From assembly GCF_017676385.1 (NCBI RefSeq), contig NZ_JAFFZN010000015.1, positions 62,001-126,000 on the forward strand: a stretch of DNA of 64,000 bases. The letters are read 5' to 3'. A program made the translations under genes and the position numbers. How positions within the stretch are numbered: position 1 is the first letter of the stretch; each line of letters starts with the position of its first letter. Under the pieces are notes generated by a model, which saw nothing but the letters and a program-made list of their open reading frames with translations, was not told where the DNA came from and searched no databases. Of the stretch, positions 42,395-51,011 are shown piece by piece. This stretch comes from Streptomyces spirodelae (GTDB lineage Bacteria; Actinomycetota; Actinomycetes; Streptomycetales; Streptomycetaceae).

Positions 42395-43189
42395 ATGACT
42401 GTTGGGTTCAGTGGAGACGTGGCCGAGTACTACGCGAAGTACCGGCGGGGATACCCCCAGCAAGTGCTCGACTTCCTCCAGGACTACTTCTCCCTGACAA
42501 CAGACGACAGCGTCCTGGACCTCGGATGCGGCACGGGGCAGCTCGCCCTCCCGCTTGCTCCCCGAGTCCGATCGGTGATCGGCATGGACCCCGAGCCGGA
42601 CATGCTTCGTCTTGCTCGTGCAGCCGCAAGCCATTGCGAAGTCCGCAACGCCACCTGGGTGCTCGGCGCCGACACCGACGTTCCTGCACTCGGCATGCTG
42701 CTGGGCCACGCGTCTTCCCTTGCGATGACCGTCGTCGGGCAGGCTCTCCACTGGATGCGGCACGACGACCTGTTCCGGGACTTGCTCCCGCTGTTCCGCG
42801 CAGGCGGAGGCATCGCCGTGGTCGCCAACGGGGCACCGCTATGGCTACAGGACACTGCCTGGTCCCGCGCTCTGCGCACCTGCCTGGAACAGCACTTCGA
42901 GACTGAACTGACCGCATCCTGCGGGACCGCTGATCAGGACCGGGTCCGGTATGCACAGGCCCTCGAAGACGCCGGCTTTTCAGACGTGCGGAGCACGACG
43001 GTCTCCTACCCAGACGAGCTGACATTTCAGCAGGTCATCGGCGGTCTCTACTCCGCCATCCCCGCAGAGCAACTACCGAGGATCGATCAGCGACCGGCGT
43101 TCGAGGAGAACGTCCGGAGGGCACTGCCGGGCGCGGAGCCCTTCCCCGAGCAGGTCCTGGTCTCCGTGCTCGTCGGCCGGACTGCCTGA
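42395..43189 (+). CDS. Class I SAM-dependent methyltransferase
   Basis: A 264-residue methyltransferase. The SAM motif DDSVLDLGCGTGQLALPLAPRV is near residue 45, with motif II VIGMDPEPDMLRLA. The N-terminal GFSGDVAEYYAKYRRGYP is typical of the UbiE/Methyltransf_11 type. VVGQALHWMRHDDLFRDLLPLFRAGG is the post-motif region. The substrate is unknown. Start ATG 42395 (MTVGFSGDVAEYY). It lies downstream of dnaB and is not part of a visible operon. Confidence 0.88.
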   Translation: MTVGFSGDVAEYYAKYRRGYPQQVLDFLQDYFSLTTDDSVLDLGCGTGQLALPLAPRVRSVIGMDPEPDMLRLARAAASHCEVRNATWVLGADTDVPALGMLLGHASSLAMTVVGQALHWMRHDDLFRDLLPLFRAGGGIAVVANGAPLWLQDTAWSRALRTCLEQHFETELTASCGTADQDRVRYAQALEDAGFSDVRSTTVSYPDELTFQQVIGGLYSAIPAEQLPRIDQRPAFEENVRRALPGAEPFPEQVLVSVLVGRTA

Positions 43190-43430
43190 TGGGATGCACA
43201 CCGTCCCCAGCTGGGGAAATGCCATGCTGCTGAGACAACCGCCAAACGGCACGTCCTGAGACAAGGAAGCGGAGCCCAGGTCACAGATCCGCCGCCGGAC
43301 AGCGAAGCTGAGAACCTACATCCCCGGCTGACGCGGCAACGGCCCATGGGGGCCTCTGCTTCCGTGTCACGTTCTCCCCCGTGATGTTCGGGCGAGGGCA
43401 GCGAGGTTCCAGTGGGGGCTGCCGGGCGGT

Positions 43431-43886
43431 TCAGGGGGTGACCGTGTCCGGGAACCGGCGCTGTGTGCGGCCTGCGACGAGGAGTTGGTGGAGGCGCGCG
43501 AGTGCGGCGATGAGGGCGGCTCGCTCTTCGTCGTCCGCCCCGGCCAGGGCGTTGGTCAGGGTCTTGTCGGCGCGTCCGGCGCGGCGCTGTTCGCCGGCGG
43601 CGCGGATCGCCTCGGTGACGTCGACCAGGGTTCTGCGACCGTCGGCAGGGTCGGCTGCGGTGGTGACCCAGCTGCGGCCTACCAGGGTCCGCACGCTGGT
43701 GGAGACGCGGCTCTGGGCCAGGCCGGTGCGCTTGGCGATGTCGCCTACGGCGCTGCGGCCGTTCAAGAAGAGGTCCTGGAGGACCAGGAACTCACCGGGG
43801 GCGAGATCGGGTGCGTCTGCGCCCATGTCTTCGAGGGCGATCTCGGCCAGGCGGCGGCCGAGCTGATACAGCTCGCTCATCTCCAT
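43431..43886 (-). CDS. MarR family transcriptional regulator
   Basis: A 151-residue winged-helix repressor: APGEFLVLQDLFLNGRSAVGDIAKRTGLAQSRVSTSVRTLVGRSWVTTAADPADGRRTLVDVT contains the recognition helix and the wing with the conserved Asp-Gly-Arg-Arg. It is divergent from a membrane protein across an 86-bp gap packed with inverted repeats, so it probably represses both genes. The ligand is unknown. Confidence 0.9.
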   Translation of the reverse strand: MEMSELYQLGRRLAEIALEDMGADAPDLAPGEFLVLQDLFLNGRSAVGDIAKRTGLAQSRVSTSVRTLVGRSWVTTAADPADGRRTLVDVTEAIRAAGEQRRAGRADKTLTNALAGADDEERAALIAALARLHQLLVAGRTQRRFPDTVTP

Positions 43887-43895
43887 CCCTCCAAG

Positions 43896-43972
43896 TTACA
43901 TCTCCAGTGATGCATCTCCAACAGATGTATCTTGACAGATCTATCTCCAGAGATACATCTTCGGAGATGTAA
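43896..43972. promoter_or_regulatory. Nested MarR operators and divergent promoter
   Basis: Outer pair TTACATCTCC (43896-43905) and GGAGATGTAA (43963-43972) and inner pair AGATGTATCT (43923-43932) and AGATACATCT (43951-43960) are perfect complements. GATGCATCTCC and AGATCTATCTCC are further partial copies. A TTGACA at about 43932-43937 followed 16 bp later by TACATC looks like the rightward promoter within the operator. Confidence 0.75.
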
Positions 43973-44542
43973 ATGGTGAGCCCGATCCCCTGGAGAGAAA
44001 CCGTGAGCCTTGGCGACTACCTGCTCTACACCGGCCTGTTCCTCGTGATACTCGCCACCCAGCTCGGCACACGGCGTCCGGATGCCAGGCGGCTACTCCT
44101 GCCGGTGGCCATCGTCGCGGGTGTCGGATTCAAATACCTCAAGGAGATTCCCCCCGGGAGCACAGCGCACCTGATCGAGGCGGCCGGGCTCGCGGTCGGC
44201 CTGCTGTTCGGCCTGGCCTCGATCGCCTTGATCCAGGTTCGCCGCGACCCGGCCGACTCGCGCCTGGTCACCGTCGCGGGCTGGCCCTACGCGGCACTGT
44301 GGACGGCCGCGATGGTCCTGCGCCTGGGCTTCGCGTACGGCTCCACCCACTGGTTCGGCCACGCCCTCGCGACGTTCTCGACCCGGCACCAGGTACCGGC
44401 CGCCACCTATGGCACCGCGTTCGTCCTCATGGTTCTGGCCATGATCACCGTCCGGACCGTCGGCGTCCTCGTCCGTGCCCGCCTCGCGGGAGCCACCGTC
44501 GACCTCGGCGCGCTGCGCATTGCTCGCCGCGTCGCCCGCTGA
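43973..44542 (+). CDS. Integral membrane protein under MarR control, unknown function
   Basis: A ~189-residue protein with about five hydrophobic segments (LGDYLLYTGLFLVILATQLG, LLPVAIVAGVGF, LIEAAGLAVGLLFGLASIALI, YAALWTAAMVLRLGFAYG, AFVLMVLAMITVRTVGVLV). It resembles CcdC/DUF1453-type proteins, but I see no catalytic motif. ATG 43973 is preceded by GGAG inside the operator; GTG 44003, preceded by GGAGAG, is an alternative start. Transcription is divergent from marR. Confidence 0.7.
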   Translation: MVSPIPWRETVSLGDYLLYTGLFLVILATQLGTRRPDARRLLLPVAIVAGVGFKYLKEIPPGSTAHLIEAAGLAVGLLFGLASIALIQVRRDPADSRLVTVAGWPYAALWTAAMVLRLGFAYGSTHWFGHALATFSTRHQVPAATYGTAFVLMVLAMITVRTVGVLVRARLAGATVDLGALRIARRVAR

Positions 44543-44626
44543 GCACCGTATGCGCGCGGTACCCGGTTTCTCCCTCTCGTTCGGCCCGCCCCAAGGCGAG
44601 AACCACGAGGGAAGGAGACGGAGTTG

Positions 44627-44902
44627 TCAGGCTGACAGCGCCTGTTCGGGCCAGGTGGATTCCTGGGTGCAGGCCGTGGACAGGTCGTCCAGTGAGAGTT
44701 TCAACGCGGTGGCCAGGGCTGCCACGGTGAAGAAGGCCGGGGTGGGGGCCCGTCCGGTCTCGATCTTGCGCAGCGTCTCGGCCGATACCCCGGCCGCCGC
44801 GGCGATCTCGGCCATGCTGCGTTCGCCGCGCGCCTGACGCAGCAGCGCGCCCAGGCACTCTCCGCGCTGGCGTTCTTCCGGAGTCAGAGGTGTCCTCACC
44901 AT
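44627..44902 (-). CDS. XRE family helix-turn-helix regulator
   Basis: A 91-residue Cro/CI-type protein: CLGALLRQARGERSMAEIAAAAGVSAETLRKIETGRAPTPAFFTVAALATALKLSLDDL is a complete HTH_XRE domain. Divergent from a methionine aminopeptidase gene with a repeat-containing 77-bp gap, so it likely controls that gene and itself. Confidence 0.88.
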   Translation of the reverse strand: MVRTPLTPEERQRGECLGALLRQARGERSMAEIAAAAGVSAETLRKIETGRAPTPAFFTVAALATALKLSLDDLSTACTQESTWPEQALSA

Positions 44903-44912
44903 GCTCGCGATT

Positions 44913-44939
44913 CTAATACCGTGATACTAATACCGGTAT
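44913..44939. promoter_or_regulatory. XRE operator candidates
   Basis: Two perfect direct repeats CTAATACCG (44913-44921 and 44927-44935), 14 bp apart; the second continues into the palindrome ATACCGGTAT (44930-44939). They lie in the AT-rich divergent gap between the xre and map genes. Confidence 0.65.
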
Positions 44940-44979
44940 AAAAATTGGCCTCGGTTGAGGAGAGAGGGAGGCGCGGGAC

Positions 44980-45747
44980 ATGGTGGAGCTCAAGACGAAG
45001 ACGGCGCTGGACGCGATGAGGGAGGCAGGCCGTGTGGTGGCCCAGGCACTCGACGCCGTCCGGGAAGCGGCCGGGGTCGGGGTGTCCCTGCGGGAACTGG
45101 ACGAGGCGGCCCGCGCCGTACTGAGCCGGGCCGGGGCCGGGTCGCCGTTTCTCGGCTACCGGCCGTCCTTCGCCCCCACCCCCTTCCCCGCAGTGATCTG
45201 CGCCTCGGTCAACGACGCCATCGTGCACGGCGTCCCCGGCGGCTACCGGTTGCGCGACGGCGACCTGGTCAGCATCGACTGCGGTGCCGAACTCGACGGA
45301 TGGACCGGTGATGCCGCCGTCAGCTTCACCGTCGGCACCCCGCGCCCCGCCGATCTGGAGTTGATCGAGGCGACCCAGGGGGCACTCGAGGCAGGCATTG
45401 CCGCCGCCCGGCCCGGCAACCGCGTCGGCGACATCTCCCACGCCATCGGCGCTGCCGCCCGAGCCGCCCGCTGCGGCATGCCCGCCGACTTCGGCGGCCA
45501 CGGCATCGGCCGCCGTATGCATGAGGACCCGCATGTCCCCAACCGGGGACGTCCCGGCCGGGGTTTCCCCCTCCGCCCCGGGCTGGCCCTCGCCATCGAA
45601 CCCATGTTCCTGGCCGGCGGCCGCGACGACTACCGCGCCGACGCGGACGGCTGGACTCTCCGTACCACCGACGGCAGCCGAGCCGCCCACATCGAGCACA
45701 CCGTCGCCATCACCGAAGAAGGACCTCGTATCCTCACGCTGTCCTGA
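44980..45747 (+). CDS. map: Methionine aminopeptidase, type I (accessory copy)
   Basis: A 255-residue metalloenzyme removing the initiator methionine. The metal ligands are in place: Asp in VSIDCGAELDGWTGDAA (two Asp, near 100 and 111), His in FGGHGIGRRMHEDP (near 174), and Glu in LAIEPMF (near 207) and HIEHTVAIT (near 240). The usual housekeeping map lies in a ribosomal/secY operon elsewhere, so this is probably a second copy. Control by the divergent XRE protein suggests conditional use. Confidence 0.9.
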   Translation: MVELKTKTALDAMREAGRVVAQALDAVREAAGVGVSLRELDEAARAVLSRAGAGSPFLGYRPSFAPTPFPAVICASVNDAIVHGVPGGYRLRDGDLVSIDCGAELDGWTGDAAVSFTVGTPRPADLELIEATQGALEAGIAAARPGNRVGDISHAIGAAARAARCGMPADFGGHGIGRRMHEDPHVPNRGRPGRGFPLRPGLALAIEPMFLAGGRDDYRADADGWTLRTTDGSRAAHIEHTVAITEEGPRILTLS

Positions 45748-45827
45748 GAAACGGCAGCTCTGACGGGAGCTGCTGTGGTGGTCGTCCGGGACGGGGGGCC
45801 TGGGGGGGCCTGGGGGGGCGGTTCGGT

Positions 45828-46568
45828 CTACGCGGCTCCGGCCGGCTCCGTCACCGGGAGGCATTCGGCGAGCAGGGCGACGATGTCGCGCCAGGCTCGC
45901 TCCGCATGCCGTGGATGGTGGCCGACGCCGGGGACCACGGTCTGGTCGACCGGCGGATGGTGGAAGGCGTGCAGCGCGCCGCCATAGACGACGAGGCGCC
46001 AGTCGACGCCCGCGGCCTGCATCTCGGCGGCGAACGCGTCCCGTTGCGCGGGCGGCATGATCGGGTCCTCCGAGCCGACCCCGGCCCACACCGGGCAGCG
46101 AATGCGTGCCGCCTCGCCCGGCCGGCCCGTGGTCAGCGCGTTGACCGTGCCGATCGCGCGCAGGTCGACGCCGTCGCGCCCGAGTTCGAGCACGATCGCG
46201 CCGCCGGTGCCGTAGCCGACGGCGGCGATCCGGTCGGCGTCGGTCCGCGGTTCGGCGCGCAGCACGTCGAGCGCCGCGTGGCCGATACCCCGCATCCGGT
46301 CCGGGTCGGCGAGCAGGGGTGTCGTGTGCGCCAGCATCTCCTCGGGGTCGGTGAACCACCGTCCGCCGTTGATGTCGAAGGCGAGTGCCACGTATCCCAG
46401 TTCGGCGAGCGCTTCGGCCCGGTGGCGCTGGAAGTCGTTGAGCCCCGGTCCCTCGGGCCCGATCAGGACCGCGGGCCGGTGGTCGGCACCGGCGGGGAGC
46501 GCGAGGTGCCCGACCATCGTGAGGCCGTCGGCCGGGTACTCGACCGTGCGTGTGGTGACCATCGTCAT
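45828..46568 (-). CDS. Dienelactone-hydrolase-like protein lacking the catalytic nucleophile
   Basis: A 246-residue alpha/beta-hydrolase-fold protein of the dienelactone hydrolase family. The nucleophile elbow reads AAVGYGTGGAIVLEL, where family members have GYCFGG. The catalytic Cys is replaced by Gly, although the acid (GVGSEDPIMP) and His (LHAFHHP) regions are retained. It may be inactive, use an unusual mechanism, or have a binding role. It is divergent from a TetR/hydrolase pair. ATG 46568 (MTMVTTRTVEYPADG) is the start. Confidence 0.8.
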   Translation of the reverse strand: MTMVTTRTVEYPADGLTMVGHLALPAGADHRPAVLIGPEGPGLNDFQRHRAEALAELGYVALAFDINGGRWFTDPEEMLAHTTPLLADPDRMRGIGHAALDVLRAEPRTDADRIAAVGYGTGGAIVLELGRDGVDLRAIGTVNALTTGRPGEAARIRCPVWAGVGSEDPIMPPAQRDAFAAEMQAAGVDWRLVVYGGALHAFHHPPVDQTVVPGVGHHPRHAERAWRDIVALLAECLPVTEPAGAA

Positions 46569-46963
46569 GGGACCGGACTGTAGTGATCGTGAGGGCGGGA
46601 TGGACCGGTCTTCACCGTGGGCAGAACGGTGCGGTGATCGGCTCCGGGCGAGGTCCGCCGTCTGCGGTCCTGGCCGCCGGAGACCCGTGATGGCTTGCCG
46701 AGGGCCGTCAGCCGGTCGAGGGGGGCTGGCTTTGCGTTCACTGACGCAATCGTGGTGACCGTGAACGAGCCGCTTCTGACAGCGGCTGACAGCGGCTGAC
46801 GGTGGCCGACGGCGGCGACGCGGTTGGCGTGACGTGGCTCCGCCGGGCAGCGAGGTCGTCGTTTTCGCGGCTCGGTGAACCCCCTCCTGGTAAATCGCTC
46901 GCGCCACGGTACCTAGGGGTTCTAGGCTATAGCTAGAAGCCCAAGGAGACGCGAGGAGGGTGC
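46569..46963. promoter_or_regulatory. Divergent region with a TetR-type operator
   Basis: About 395 bp without a supported ORF. Near 46775-46800 the 11-mer GACAGCGGCTG occurs twice, followed by a diverged copy. At 46920-46938 TTCTAG and CTAGAA arms flank a 7-nt spacer, with the overlapping palindrome GCTATAGC. This lies 26 bp before the tetR start and is the likely operator. Confidence 0.6.
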
Positions 46964-47557
46964 ATGGCGAGGGCCGGGCTGACGGCGGAGCGGGTGACGA
47001 TCGCGGCTGCCGAGCTGGCGGACGAGGTCGGGCTCGACCAGGTGACCATGTCGCAGGTGGCGCGGCGGCTGGGTGTGAAGGACGCGAGCCTCTATTCGCA
47101 TGTCCGCAGCCTGGAGGAGCTGCGCGGGCGGATCGCTCTGCTGGCGGCGGACGAGAAGACCATCCGTATCGCGGAGGCGACCGCCGGGCGCGCGGGCAAG
47201 GACGCGCTGATCGCGTTCGCGAATGCCTGGCGGGAGTACGCCCACCGGTATCCGGGCCGTTACACGGCGACGCAGTCCCAGGTCCGGATCGACCCGGAGC
47301 TGGTCGCCCGAGCGCCCGGACCACGGCGCGCTGTCGAGCTGACGTACGGCATGCTGCGCGGCTACGGGCTGGCCGAGCCCGACCTGACCGACGCGGTACG
47401 GCTGCTGCGCAGCACGTTCCACGGGTTCGTCGCCCTGGAGGCGGCGGGCGGCTTCGCGCACGAGCGTTCGCCGCAGCAGTCCTGGCCTCGCGCCCTTGAA
47501 GCGCTGCACGCCCTTCTGGAGCGCTGGCCCTCTTCCGGAGAAGGAGATTCCGCATGA
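46964..47557 (+). CDS. TetR/AcrR family transcriptional regulator
   Basis: A 197-residue repressor. The N-terminal HTH is VTIAAAELADEVGLDQVTMSQVARRLGVKDASLYSHVRSLEELRGRIA. The C-terminal part resembles the WHG (TetR_C_33) ligand-binding domain (LLRSTFHGFVALEAAGGF). The stop overlaps the start of the hydrolase gene by four bases, so the pair is coupled and the hydrolase is the probable target. Confidence 0.9.
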   Translation: MARAGLTAERVTIAAAELADEVGLDQVTMSQVARRLGVKDASLYSHVRSLEELRGRIALLAADEKTIRIAEATAGRAGKDALIAFANAWREYAHRYPGRYTATQSQVRIDPELVARAPGPRRAVELTYGMLRGYGLAEPDLTDAVRLLRSTFHGFVALEAAGGFAHERSPQQSWPRALEALHALLERWPSSGEGDSA

Positions 47558-48486
47558 CCGGTCCGACCCTCGGCAGCCTGCGCGTGCACGGCGCGACCCT
47601 GCACTACCAAGTGCGCGGTCAAGGGCCGCTTCTGCTGCTGATCCCCGGCGGGGCCGGCGGCGCGGCGTCCTTCGACGGCATCGTCGACGAACTGGCCGCC
47701 GCGTACACGGTCGCGACCTACGATCCGCGCGGTATGTCCCGCAGCACGCTGGACGACCCCGAAGCCGAGCAGCGGGTCTCCGAGCACGCCGATGACGCGT
47801 TCCGGATGCTGGAGCTGCTGTCGCCCGGTGAGCCCGCCCGGGTGTTCGGCGCCAGCTCGGGCGCGATCGCCGCGCTGCATCTGCTCACTGCCCACCCCGA
47901 ACGCGTCGCCCGTGTCGTGGCGCACGAGCCGCCAGTGGTGGAGGTCCTGCCGGACGCGGCCGAACACCGCGCACTCGTCGCCCGTGTGCGGGAGACGTTC
48001 CGCACACGGGGGCTCATGCCGGCGATGGCCGTATTCGCGGCGGGGCTGAAGAAGGACGCGGGGCCGAAGGAGGACGGCGACGCTGCTGAGCAGCCGGTGG
48101 CCGGGGCCGAGCAGGAGGTCGAGACGAGGCTTCCACCGCAGGCCGCGGGGCGGGCCGAGCAGACGATGGCGAACCTCCCGTACTTCGTCGGGCGCATCGT
48201 GCCCGGTTTCATGTCCTATGTCCCGGACGTTCAGCGGCTGGAGGCGTTCTCGGACCGGCTCGTGCTCGCCTGCGGCCAGGATTCACGCGGCGAGCTGCCC
48301 TACCGTCCGGCCGCCTTCCTGGCCCAGCGCCTCGGCACGGAGCTGCTGCACTTCCCCGGTGGGCACACCGGACTGACCACGCACCCCGAGGAGTTCGGCG
48401 CGCTCCTGCGGCACGCCTTCCACGCCACGGCCTCCCAGGGCCGGAGGCCGTCACCGTCGAAGGCGGACTCGGCACCGGTCGCGTAG
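47554..48486 (+). CDS. Alpha/beta hydrolase
   Basis: A 310-residue alpha/beta-hydrolase: oxyanion region LLLLIPGGAGGAASFDGIV, YDPRGMSRST, nucleophile elbow VFGASSGAIAALHL with Ser in G-x-S-x-G, and C-terminal His in FPGGHTGLTTHPEEF. A ~50-residue insertion (KKDAGPKEDGDAAEQPVAGAEQ) interrupts the cap. Substrate unknown. Coupled to tetR. Confidence 0.88.
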   Translation: MTGPTLGSLRVHGATLHYQVRGQGPLLLLIPGGAGGAASFDGIVDELAAAYTVATYDPRGMSRSTLDDPEAEQRVSEHADDAFRMLELLSPGEPARVFGASSGAIAALHLLTAHPERVARVVAHEPPVVEVLPDAAEHRALVARVRETFRTRGLMPAMAVFAAGLKKDAGPKEDGDAAEQPVAGAEQEVETRLPPQAAGRAEQTMANLPYFVGRIVPGFMSYVPDVQRLEAFSDRLVLACGQDSRGELPYRPAAFLAQRLGTELLHFPGGHTGLTTHPEEFGALLRHAFHATASQGRRPSPSKADSAPVA

Positions 48487-48602
48487 CGGGCGCCGTAAGG
48501 AGGGAGGGGAAGGCGTCGATGGCCAGGGCGGCGATTGCCGGATCCGTCGTGTGACGCGGTCGGCAGGGGTCGTTGTCAGTCCCGTGGGGCATGCTTGCGG
48601 AC

Positions 48603-49130
48603 ATGAGTGTGGATGCGGTCGGGGTTTCCGGTGTGGGCGTGGGTGCTTCGGAGTTGGGCCGGATCGAGGGGGCGTTGCGGGCGTCCTGGGGCGCTGACAC
48701 GTGTGCCCCGGACGAGCTGGAGCGGGCGGGCTGGAGCCCCGCCAACCCCGCGTGGGGGCAGTGCGACGTGACGGCGCTGGTGGTGCACGATCTGCTGGGC
48801 GGGGAGCTGATGTGCGGGGAGGTGTACGCGGAGAACGGCCGGCGGCAGGGCTTCCACTGGTGGAACAGGCTGCCGGACGGCTCCGAGATAGATCTCACCC
48901 GCGACCAGTTCCGCGCCGGGCAGGTCGTCATGGAGGGCGTCTCCGTGCCGCGCCCGATGGGGCACTCGCTGCGCAGAGCCGCTGAGTACGGCCTGCTGCG
49001 CGCGCGGGTGTGGGAGCGGCTCGGTCTCCCGGCCGGTACGGCACAGGGCGCGTGCGGTTCCGGTCCCCGGGGCGGGTCGGCCGTCAGGGGATCAGCAGCA
49101 CCTTGCCGAGGCCGGCGCGGTGCCGGATGA
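48603..49130 (+). CDS. YunG-like protein
   Basis: A ~175-residue protein. The conserved part IEGALRASWGADTCAPDELERAGWSPANPAWGQCDVTALVVHDLLGGELMCGEV...HWWNRLPDGSEIDLTRDQF matches the small YunG family of unknown function; the Cys, His and Asp residues suggest a papain-like fold. The C-terminal ~35 residues are low-complexity, and the stop may have been displaced by the adjoining degenerate sequence. ATG 48603 is preferred; ATG 48573 would add ten residues. Confidence 0.6.
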   Translation: MSVDAVGVSGVGVGASELGRIEGALRASWGADTCAPDELERAGWSPANPAWGQCDVTALVVHDLLGGELMCGEVYAENGRRQGFHWWNRLPDGSEIDLTRDQFRAGQVVMEGVSVPRPMGHSLRRAAEYGLLRARVWERLGLPAGTAQGACGSGPRGGSAVRGSAAPCRGRRGAG

Positions 49131-49160
49131 GGCGGTGCGTCTCCTCGGCCCGGATCCTCC
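49084..49160 (-). pseudogene. 3' remnant of a zinc-type quinone oxidoreductase/alcohol dehydrogenase
   Basis: Read leftward, this piece encodes AEETHRLIRHRAGLGKVLLIP followed by a stop, the characteristic C-terminus of quinone-oxidoreductase-like medium-chain dehydrogenases. No upstream part of such a gene is present. The adjoining plus-strand DNA (49160-49247) looks like a decayed fragment of another gene. Confidence 0.5.
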
Positions 49161-49301
49161 ACGAGCCGGAGAAGGACGGCTATGTGCGACGCGAGCCGCA
49201 CCCGCGCCGACTTCCTGGCTCTGTTGGAGCGTGCGGCGCGCCTGTGAGGTGCGGCGCGCTGGGAGGGGGCGCGCTTGCGAGGGGTGAGTGCTGGTGGCCG
49301 C

Positions 49302-49805
49302 TCAGGCCAGGGGCATCTTGAAGCCTAGGTGTGAGGCTTGGAAGCCCAGACGCTCGTAGAAGCGGTGCGCGTCGACGCGGGTGGCGTCGGAGGTCAGCTG
49401 CACCAGCACGCACCCCAGGCGCCGTGACTCGGCGACGGCCCACTCGATGAGCCAGGTGCCCATGCCGCTGCCCCGGTGGTCGGCGTGGATGCGTACGGCC
49501 TCGATGAGGGAGCGCGCCGAGCCACGCCGGGACAGGCCCGGGATGACCGTGAGGTGCAGGGTGCCGACCGTCCCGCCGTCCAGTTCGGCGATGACGAGGT
49601 GCTGGTTGGGGTCGGCGTCGATCCGGTCGAACGCGGCGCGGTAAGGGGCGAGATCGGACGGCGTCTCGCGGGTGGCGCCGAGCGGGTCGTCGGCGAGCAT
49701 GGCGACGATCTCGGGGATGTCCTCGGCGGTCGCCCGGCGGACGGTGAACTCCTCGGCGGGCGGCTCGGCGGCCGGGGTCGCCGCGCCGGCTGAAGTCGTG
49801 GTCAT
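49302..49805 (-). CDS. GNAT family N-acetyltransferase
   Basis: A 167-residue acetyltransferase: TVRRATAEDIPEIVAMLADDPLG, then VGTLHLTVIPGLSRRGSARSLIEAVRIHADHRGSGMGTWLIEWAVAESRRLGC, containing the acetyl-CoA loop R-G-S-G-M-G, and FYERLGFQASHLGFKM, the C-terminal motif. Start ATG 49805. The substrate is not predictable. Confidence 0.9.
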   Translation of the reverse strand: MTTTSAGAATPAAEPPAEEFTVRRATAEDIPEIVAMLADDPLGATRETPSDLAPYRAAFDRIDADPNQHLVIAELDGGTVGTLHLTVIPGLSRRGSARSLIEAVRIHADHRGSGMGTWLIEWAVAESRRLGCVLVQLTSDATRVDAHRFYERLGFQASHLGFKMPLA

Positions 49806-50089
49806 CCTCGGCACCCTACGCCTACGGCGTTTCCGGCGGGTGTAGCTGGGTCGGGGCTGCCCCTTGCTGCCCGTCGCAGGCTGCGGGTGGGTTGCGGCTC
49901 GGGGGTACCTCCCGGCCGAAGGCTGGGGGAGCGCCGTTCCCCCGCGCCCCTCCGGGGCGCGCACCCTGCGCTGCTGCGCTCGGAGCACCTCACCTGCCAT
50001 CCGGTGCACGGCGGCCCTGCGCGCGGCGGCCCTGCGCGCGGCGGCGAACTGATCGCGCCCCGCGCTCGCACGGCCGTACGATCGCGAGT

Positions 50090-50800
50090 ATGCAACCGGC
50101 TCAGCAGGCGACTCCGCGAACGGCGCCGGGACGGCGCCGACCTCGACTCCATCTCTTCGACCTGGACGGCACTCTGCTGTACGGCTCGGCGGCCTCCGTC
50201 GAGATATCGCGGCAGCTGGGTGTGGAGCGCGAGATCAGAGAGCTCGAACGCGCTTTTGCAGACCAGAAACTGACGCCCCCACAGTTCGCTCAGCGGGCCT
50301 GCGCATTGTGGTCGGCGCTCACCGACGAGACCGTGGCGGCCGCCTTCGCGGGAGCGCCGTGGCTGGCGGGTATCCGGGAGGTGTGGGCGCGGATCAGGGA
50401 GGACGGGGAGCGGTGCGCCGTCATTTCGCTGTCGCCGGATTTCTTTGTGCGCCGACTACTCGATTGGGGGGCCGACGTTACCCACGGTTCACGGTGGCCG
50501 GACGTTCCGCGCGCAATTCCGAACGGAAGTACGAAGTACCCGATGCGTCCCCTGGAGCCGGCGGGGATTCTTTCGCCCTCGTCAAAGGTCATGATCGCCA
50601 AGGAGCTGTGTGCCCAATTCGAGGTCCGGGCCGAGGACTGCGTGGCCTACGGGGACTCACTCTCCGACGCCGAGCTGTTCGCCACCGTCCCGGTCTCGGT
50701 GGCGGTAAACGCCGATCAGCATGTGCGCTCCCTCGCTTCGCACCACTACACCGGTCGTGATCTCAGGGACGCGTACGGACTCGTCTCCCTGCCACGGTAA
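50090..50800 (+). CDS. HAD family hydrolase (phosphatase-like)
   Basis: A 236-residue haloacid-dehalogenase phosphatase, subclass IB-like: motif I LFDLDGTLLYGS, motif II CAVISLSPDFF, motif III Lys in SSKVMIAKEL, and motif IV CVAYGDSLSDAELF with the GDSxxD acidic pair. It resembles phosphoserine-phosphatase-type enzymes; substrate unknown. ATG 50090. Confidence 0.88.
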   Translation: MQPAQQATPRTAPGRRRPRLHLFDLDGTLLYGSAASVEISRQLGVEREIRELERAFADQKLTPPQFAQRACALWSALTDETVAAAFAGAPWLAGIREVWARIREDGERCAVISLSPDFFVRRLLDWGADVTHGSRWPDVPRAIPNGSTKYPMRPLEPAGILSPSSKVMIAKELCAQFEVRAEDCVAYGDSLSDAELFATVPVSVAVNADQHVRSLASHHYTGRDLRDAYGLVSLPR

Positions 50801-51011
50801 TTCATGTTCCAGTTCCGAATGACGGAATTCGGTGGAACCGCGAACAGGGGTTGTGGCGTGAAGGCTTCACGGTATGGTCGGGTCCCTCCCGCAACGTGAT
50901 GTAAGGACTGCAAAGGTTTCCTTGCTCGATGTTGGCCGGGGGCGGTTTACCGAAACTTTCGGAACACGGATGTGCACAGAACGTCCGGAAGAGGTACGAG
51001 GCGAGGCGAGC

